From: Monilinia fructicola
Taxonomy: Eukaryota; Ascomycota; Leotiomycetes; Helotiales; Sclerotiniaceae
Reading direction: 5' to 3'
Assembly: GCA_008692225.1 (NCBI GenBank)
Contig: VICG01000008.1
Span: 507,001-571,000 of the forward strand
DNA: 64,000 nucleotides
Shown: one piece after another, positions 58,795-64,000 of the stretch
How positions within the stretch are numbered: position 1 is the stretch's first letter
How the letters are laid out: every line of letters starts with the position of its first letter
Made by a program: the position numbers and the translations under genes
Notes under the pieces: generated by a model
What the model was told of the DNA's origin: nothing
Seen by the model: only the letters and a program-made list of their open reading frames with translations
The model's database searches: none

Positions 58795-61385
58795 TCAGTT
58801 TGCCATCCCTAACTTCTGTGCTGTATCTGGTATGTTCCCTTCATCAATCGTGTCTTCCAACTTCGATTTCCGTTTGCGAAGCCCTTTCTTGAACCTGGAG
58901 CCAGTTGGCTTCATAGAAAACCAAGCCGGTAACGCACATTTCCCAACCAGACCCGCAAAATCACTTCTACATTCAGCCAAAAATTCATCATCAGAGTACG
59001 TATTAAGCAATCTCGTTTGTTCACCACCTGATTTAGCATCTACGAGCAGTTGCAAAATCTCGGTGAGTGATTCTGACGTTTTTGGTAAGACTTGTACGGT
59101 TTGACCTGTACGCGCAGATACGAGGAATCCTGAGCTTGATTGGCCGAGGAGTAGCATGTATATGGCAACTTGCAAAAGGTGTTCGGGTGAAAGGGAGTCT
59201 GAGTGTTTGATTTCCCAGACAATAGCTTCCTCCCGTTCTGGACGGCAGATATCCATAGCACCACTTATAATTACTCCTTCTCTCTTCTTAGGCTTCGTAG
59301 GCCCACCACCATGTGTAATATTAATAAATTTGCGAAACTTAATATGTTCAAAATATATGCCCCGTCCTGAGATTTTGGCAGCGCCTGGTAGTGTGTTGAG
59401 AATTGAGTGGATATTTTTACAATATGCCTCTGTCAGCCACGTATAGCCCATGAGTGGAATGCTCAGGAGTTTTGTGATATCTTTATCCTTTCGTGCCATC
59501 TCCAAGTTTGAAAGGTATAATATATCGCCTGGGGTGATAACTCCAATATCGTATCCATCCTTTATAGACTGGATTCTCTTGTAGAAATCGTCCGGCAGCT
59601 CACGCAGTGGATTTCGTCGTTTCGTCGGCCTTTTTGGCGGTGTCAAAAGTTTTACAGGCCCAGAAAGTATAGCCAAACGCTTTTTCTGACGCCACTGGAA
59701 GACAGCAGGGATAGCAGTCCCAGTGATACCTACCACAGATTCGACTAGACCATGAACATCTCGGATTTCGGATGGTGGCGGTGGGGTTCCATAAGCAGGT
59801 TCGGCAAGCATATGGAAATTGAGACGGCGAAGACAATCAGTTATAAGTGTCTCCGAGACATTTCGACACAGTGCAGTAACGTTGAATTGAGGGATCAGTC
59901 TTTCAGGAGGTCTAGGTTGAATATCAAGCTCACGAGTCTGGACTAGATCACATGTTTCTTCCACAGTATCCAAGTTCACAAAGGGTAAAGGGGGGCTTGT
60001 ATGTTCATGAATCAGAACAAGGTGCTCGAGTGCCCGGGTGGCTGCAACATACTGAGGATTGGTGACAGCAATTGGGTCTTTTGACACTTTGTTATAGAAA
60101 TTATGGTATCCCAGGTCGAAACCGAGAACAATGGAAGCCTTTCGTTCTATTCCTTTTGCCTGATGGTATGTACAGATCAAAATCTTGTCATGAGCAACTT
60201 CCGGTGCGATTTCTGAAATATCCGAGTCTGATCTGAACACAGGGATCCCTCGGAGAGCAAGATCATTGGCCAAGAAGATCGCGGGTGTTCGACCGCGCAC
60301 TGATGGTGCAAGAACAATTATATCGTTGGGAGTCATCCCAGGTATTTTCAGTAGTCTTGAAACCTCATGCACTAAATCTTCGTACGGATCGCATATGACA
60401 TAACGGGGTTGCGGATAAAGCTGACCTGATGCATCTCGAGATTTCACTGCCCGCATTGGTTTCCCTAGTGGATCCGTAAGAAGTTGTTGATTGATAAAGT
60501 CGACATTAGGTTGGGTTATGCGATTTGACGCTGTCTGATCAGCCAAGACCCATTCTTGTTGATTGATGTAGCCAAAAACCTCAAATTGTCCAGCCATAGA
60601 CAAAAACCGTGAGTCCGCATTGTTAAATCCATAGACTTCCTGACGTCTATCTCCCAAAACAACCAGCCTCAGGTGTTTCCCTGCCCTAGGTTGACGGTCT
60701 GGTCCGGTGAACCCTTTGTCGCGTATGACTTTATCGACAAATCTTTTCAATATAGGTGTCATGTCTTGCTGCTCATCCAAAATCAAGACAGAAAATTCAG
60801 GAAGTTCCATACCATCAATCACAGGTATATCATCTTCAACAGCACGCTTGAGACCTTGATCAGTAGCACATTCTGAGGTGTAGTATCTCGTCCCTAATTT
60901 ATGGTAATTCTGAACAGTGACATTATCCAGAGCCAAATCTTGTACTCTCTGCTTTGTCTCCAGCATCAAGCGTCGGTTGTAGACCAACACGAGGAACTTG
61001 GTTACTGGTGCAGATTTTGCCAGGTGTAGAATGGTCGTCGTTTTCCCAGAACCAGCACATGCATCGACTATCACATTCTTTTTTGTATGTAAGAGGGTGT
61101 CGATAGCAACTTGTTGTTCAAGGGATGGTGGCAACAGAGTCTTGGGAGGTCAATACCCTGGACAGCAGCAATTGTTTCATCTGGAACGTTTTTCCTCCTT
61201 GCAGCCTTTACGTGCAATGATTTTCTCCGACAAATTGCAATACTGGTACGAACATGAGTCTCCTCCCCAATCGTCATCCATGACGACGAGCTTGGGGTAT
61301 ATAGCAATGAACACGCAAGCCTTTTGGAAGCAGTGGAAGGTATTCCTAACGTCATACATGACCGTCTAAGGCAGCATCTAATCAT
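58795..61385 (-). CDS. SF1 (UvrD/Rep-like) helicase fused to PD-(D/E)XK-like nuclease domain, possible mitochondrial presequence
   Basis: The main frame (61140-58795) has no ATG at its start and needs an upstream exon. Exon 61385-61212 starts MIRCCLRRSCMTLGIPSTAS, Arg/Ser-rich without acids for 35 residues, a possible mitochondrial presequence. A 68-nt intron (GTAAAG...CCAAG) joins it in phase to TLLPPSLEQQVAIDTLL; the alternative is a read-through with one missing G in 61144-61146. The model has 839 residues. Helicase motifs: ACAGSGKTT (Walker A), VLILDEQQDM (motif II), VVLGDRRQEVYGFNNAD (III), TASNRITQP (IV-like), CTYHQAKGIERKASIVLGFD (V) and YVAATRALEHLVLIHE (VI). The C-terminal 200 residues hold GAMDIC...EEAIVWEIKH then HLLQVAIYMLLL, the D...ExK...Q order of RecB-like nucleases. 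This combination implies DNA end or repair processing. Its own context gives no clue; neighbours are unrelated. Confidence 0.85.
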
Positions 61386-64000
61386 TCTGGAATAGAAATC
61401 AGTAGTTGCTTGATGATTGGAGGTATAGAAAGACAGCTCTCAAAGCAGGAGGCAAACGAAGGTTTGAGGGCATCTCCAGTCTCGAATTGGGTGGCAAATA
61501 TCAGCCCTTATAACCGTCAGACATAACCAAATAGAGAAAAAGTCTATATCTTATCTCATAACTTATACATTACAGCATCAAAGTACAAAACTGAAATGTC
61601 AAAAAATGGATTGATTAAGATGTACCAGTGAGTATCAACGTCATCAATGTTAGTAATTTACGAGTAGTGCCTCATGGCAAACGCAATCTACACCGCTGAC
61701 TAAGCAACTTCTTACCAAACAAATATCTATCGCATTCTTGATGAGGTCTTGGCGACTGAATCTACCTAGGTATTTATCATTGCCTTCAAATATTTGAGTG
61801 AAAAGGTAATCATAGTCAATGGAACGAAATTAGTTCATCTCAGGTATCGCTGATATTCAAGAACACAATAGTAATATCGTGAAGATATCGGCCATAGTTG
61901 TCATATTCCAAGGAGAGGTGATAGATATAGAATATACCTGTCTAGGATTAAGAAAGGTGGGCTACCTTCTACGTTTATGGAATTCAGAATCAATATAATG
62001 TTTCCCATCAATAATGTAGAGATGGTATGGTGTTTCCCATGTGCCTTCTTTCAGTGTTTGTATCCAACTCAAAAAATCGACGCATCTTATTCTTAAACTG
62101 TTCATCTCGTGCATAGAACCCCTAAGAGGAATTCATCTCGAGCAGCAGGTTATAGACCCTCGAGTATCAACCCCCTTTACTCGGCAGATCAGCGAACGTT
62201 GCTGAAACCCTTACCTCACAATCACTGTCGAAAACTCGATCGACCGCTCCACCCAATCTGCAATACGTTTTATCAAGGATAAATCTTGGAATTAGCTAAC
62301 CTCAGGAAAGTACCCATCTACAATACACGGAGTAAAGAGAGCGATGTGAAGGGAGCATGCAGCCAGAATTCTGCAGCCACGCTACGATAGCGGACGTAAA
62401 CCCTTTAATTTCACAAATTGTTCAAGACAAGATGTAGAAAGATTTGCTGCCCATACAAATATGTGATGGTCGTGCGTTGCGTTTCACATTATATGTGCGT
62501 CGGCATATAAACCTACTACCACCTCGGAGAATGTCGAAAACGGTTCGGAAACACATATTCAACGGGCGAAATCATCCATTCCCGGAGTTAGGAAACACAA
62601 CCAATCAACGTAGCAGTTTGAACAATTGAATAATGCAATGATACCTAAGATCGATTAGATGGGATGATTACCGTGTCGGATCCTAAATATCATCAGATAC
62701 GCGCAACTAGGCAGCTCTATACATAAAGAGCCGAAGCCGACCCCTTCATTTCCACTTTCTGCAACACGATGCAGGCCAAGAGGAATCGAAGATGTCTCAC
62801 TACCCCGCCAAAGCTTTATCCTTGGGCGTGGGGTGAGAATTCTTGATTGATCTTCGTTCAAGAACCCGATTTTTTATGGGATTCAACAAAGATAGAGCAA
62901 GCGGTTTTCGAAAAGTAAATGCGGTGGAAGAATAAGACACGGGGGTTTGATTTCTGTTTTTACATTGCTGAGACATCCGAAACTTGAAGGATGTCAAATA
63001 GCAGAAACGGGTACCAGATCGTAACGATATGAGCTCTCTAGTAGCTGGTAAGATGACGATATATCTAATAACCATCTGAGATAAGTGACACCTACATGAT
63101 CGTATCTCTTCTGATGAAGAAAAGCATACTTCTCCTGAGGGTTGAAACATTGTATTACACCAGGTATGAGCCAGGATATAATTTGAAGATGCATGGCAAC
63201 CAGGATACAGGATCCCGCAGCAGTCCCTCTTCAGACTCAAGCAAAACTATTAAATCATCCTGATCTTTCCACTGTGTATGGTTTATTTCGAAGAGCAGGG
63301 TTTTAATATGCAGTACAGTCAGTCTCCTTCTGATCATGAGAGCTTTTAATCGACCATGGTTATTAAATCTGCAGTCGTGCTTTATCATACGATAACTGTA
63401 TGCGACTCATGGAAGGGGTTGTGTTTTCGAACAAATATCATTCTGGTACTTGACTGAGTCCGCTGCTTTATTTGAGCCATAGGTAATAGGTTGTCAGTAT
63501 TGTTGTGATTGGAAACCCCCACAATCTCGCAGACCATTTTGATAAGTAGAGCGACTGAAGCATGCATTTGATCTTCGGGTAAGACAATTGCCTGTACGCA
63601 CACAGTAGTTATATCTGCGGACCGATTTTGCATGCCCCTTTTGACTGGTGAGGCATCGTAGGAGTAGTTGAAGTTCCTTGTCCGTTGTGAATGTACAGAT
63701 GCTTCGCACGCATTCAACAACTCTACCTTCCTGACCAAAAGTTAGCCTGGGCCAGCGCAGAAGTAGACAATAGCCTCCACCTTTAAATCCGCAGCACCTT
63801 CATCGCGACTTCTGGGTATTACTAAAGAAGACAATCCCTCATTGTCCACTGTCTCCGAAATGCAATTGCTCTTGACGCTATCATGAATTTTGCGCCGCCG
63901 ACCCAGCGTACATGTGAACAAAATCTCATTTTCAGTCAGCAAGGTGCATACGACCAACACAGACCTTGAAATCTAATTGGTCGTGTCAGCATGCTGCATT
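61386..64000. other. right-edge interval with pieces of a possible minus-strand gene
   Basis: 61386-62790 shows nothing coding. Between 62800 and 63960 several minus-strand frames follow each other (63742-63960, 63385-63738, 63155-63388, 62994-63194). A branch-and-acceptor-like GCTAACTTTTGGTCAG sits on the minus strand near 63734-63749 and would open an exon in the 63385-63738 frame (KVELLNACEASVHSQ, ASVALLIKMVCEIVGV). I could not build a full model and recognise no domain. Confidence 0.35.

Overview
The window looks like nuclear DNA of a filamentous ascomycete (Pezizomycotina). Genes carry short introns, mostly 46-160 nt, with GTRNGT donors and CTAAY-type branch sites. The tRNA genes have introns after position 37, and the protein set includes EF-1alpha, ATP12, a kynurenine-pathway QPRT, an Osh-type oxysterol-binding protein and an ECM4-like glutathionyl-hydroquinone reductase. 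The general flavour suggests Leotiomycetes (Helotiales, Sclerotiniaceae-like); that placement is inference from protein resemblance and I could not search.

Layout. 0-5 kb: the 5' part of an ABCC-type transporter (minus, runs off the left edge), a glutathionyl-hydroquinone reductase and tRNA-Leu(AAG). 7-18 kb: a gene-poor stretch holding at least six plus-strand copies, some decayed, of one unrecognised protein family, plus one unrelated minus-strand small gene. 20-31 kb: ATP12, a possible small secreted protein, two paralogous basic/acidic small genes (one with an in-frame TGA) and a large ankyrin-PH-FFAT-ORD oxysterol-binding protein. 31-39.4 kb: almost no convincing coding sequence, with long (TAAA)n and (TA)n microsatellites. 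39.4-41.4 kb: EF-1alpha with a probable 5'UTR intron. 44.5-45.7 kb: tRNA-Tyr(GTA), tRNA-Lys(CTT), tRNA-Lys(TTT) and a tRNA-Lys-like relic. 46-48.6 kb: a DUF3237-domain gene converging on QPRT. 50-58 kb: an F-box relic, a predicted tail-anchored protein, an unnamed fungal-family protein, an 8-bp satellite and a dienelactone hydrolase-like gene. 58.4 kb: a compact group of four perfect hairpins. 58.8-61.4 kb: an SF1 helicase fused to a PD-(D/E)XK-like domain, with a possible mitochondrial presequence. 61.4-64 kb: mostly non-coding, with fragments of a possible unresolved minus-strand gene.

Two observations stand out. First, seven single-base insertions, all in short homopolymer runs, break four otherwise well-preserved reading frames, including three in EF-1alpha. 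This points to consensus error in the assembly rather than gene death, and affects every gene model here. Second, the 7-18 kb array is a tandemly expanded family with intact and decayed members side by side, and I cannot assign it to any known family. No operon-like logic is expected or seen; neighbours appear functionally unrelated, apart from the array, the 23-26 kb pair and the tRNA cluster.
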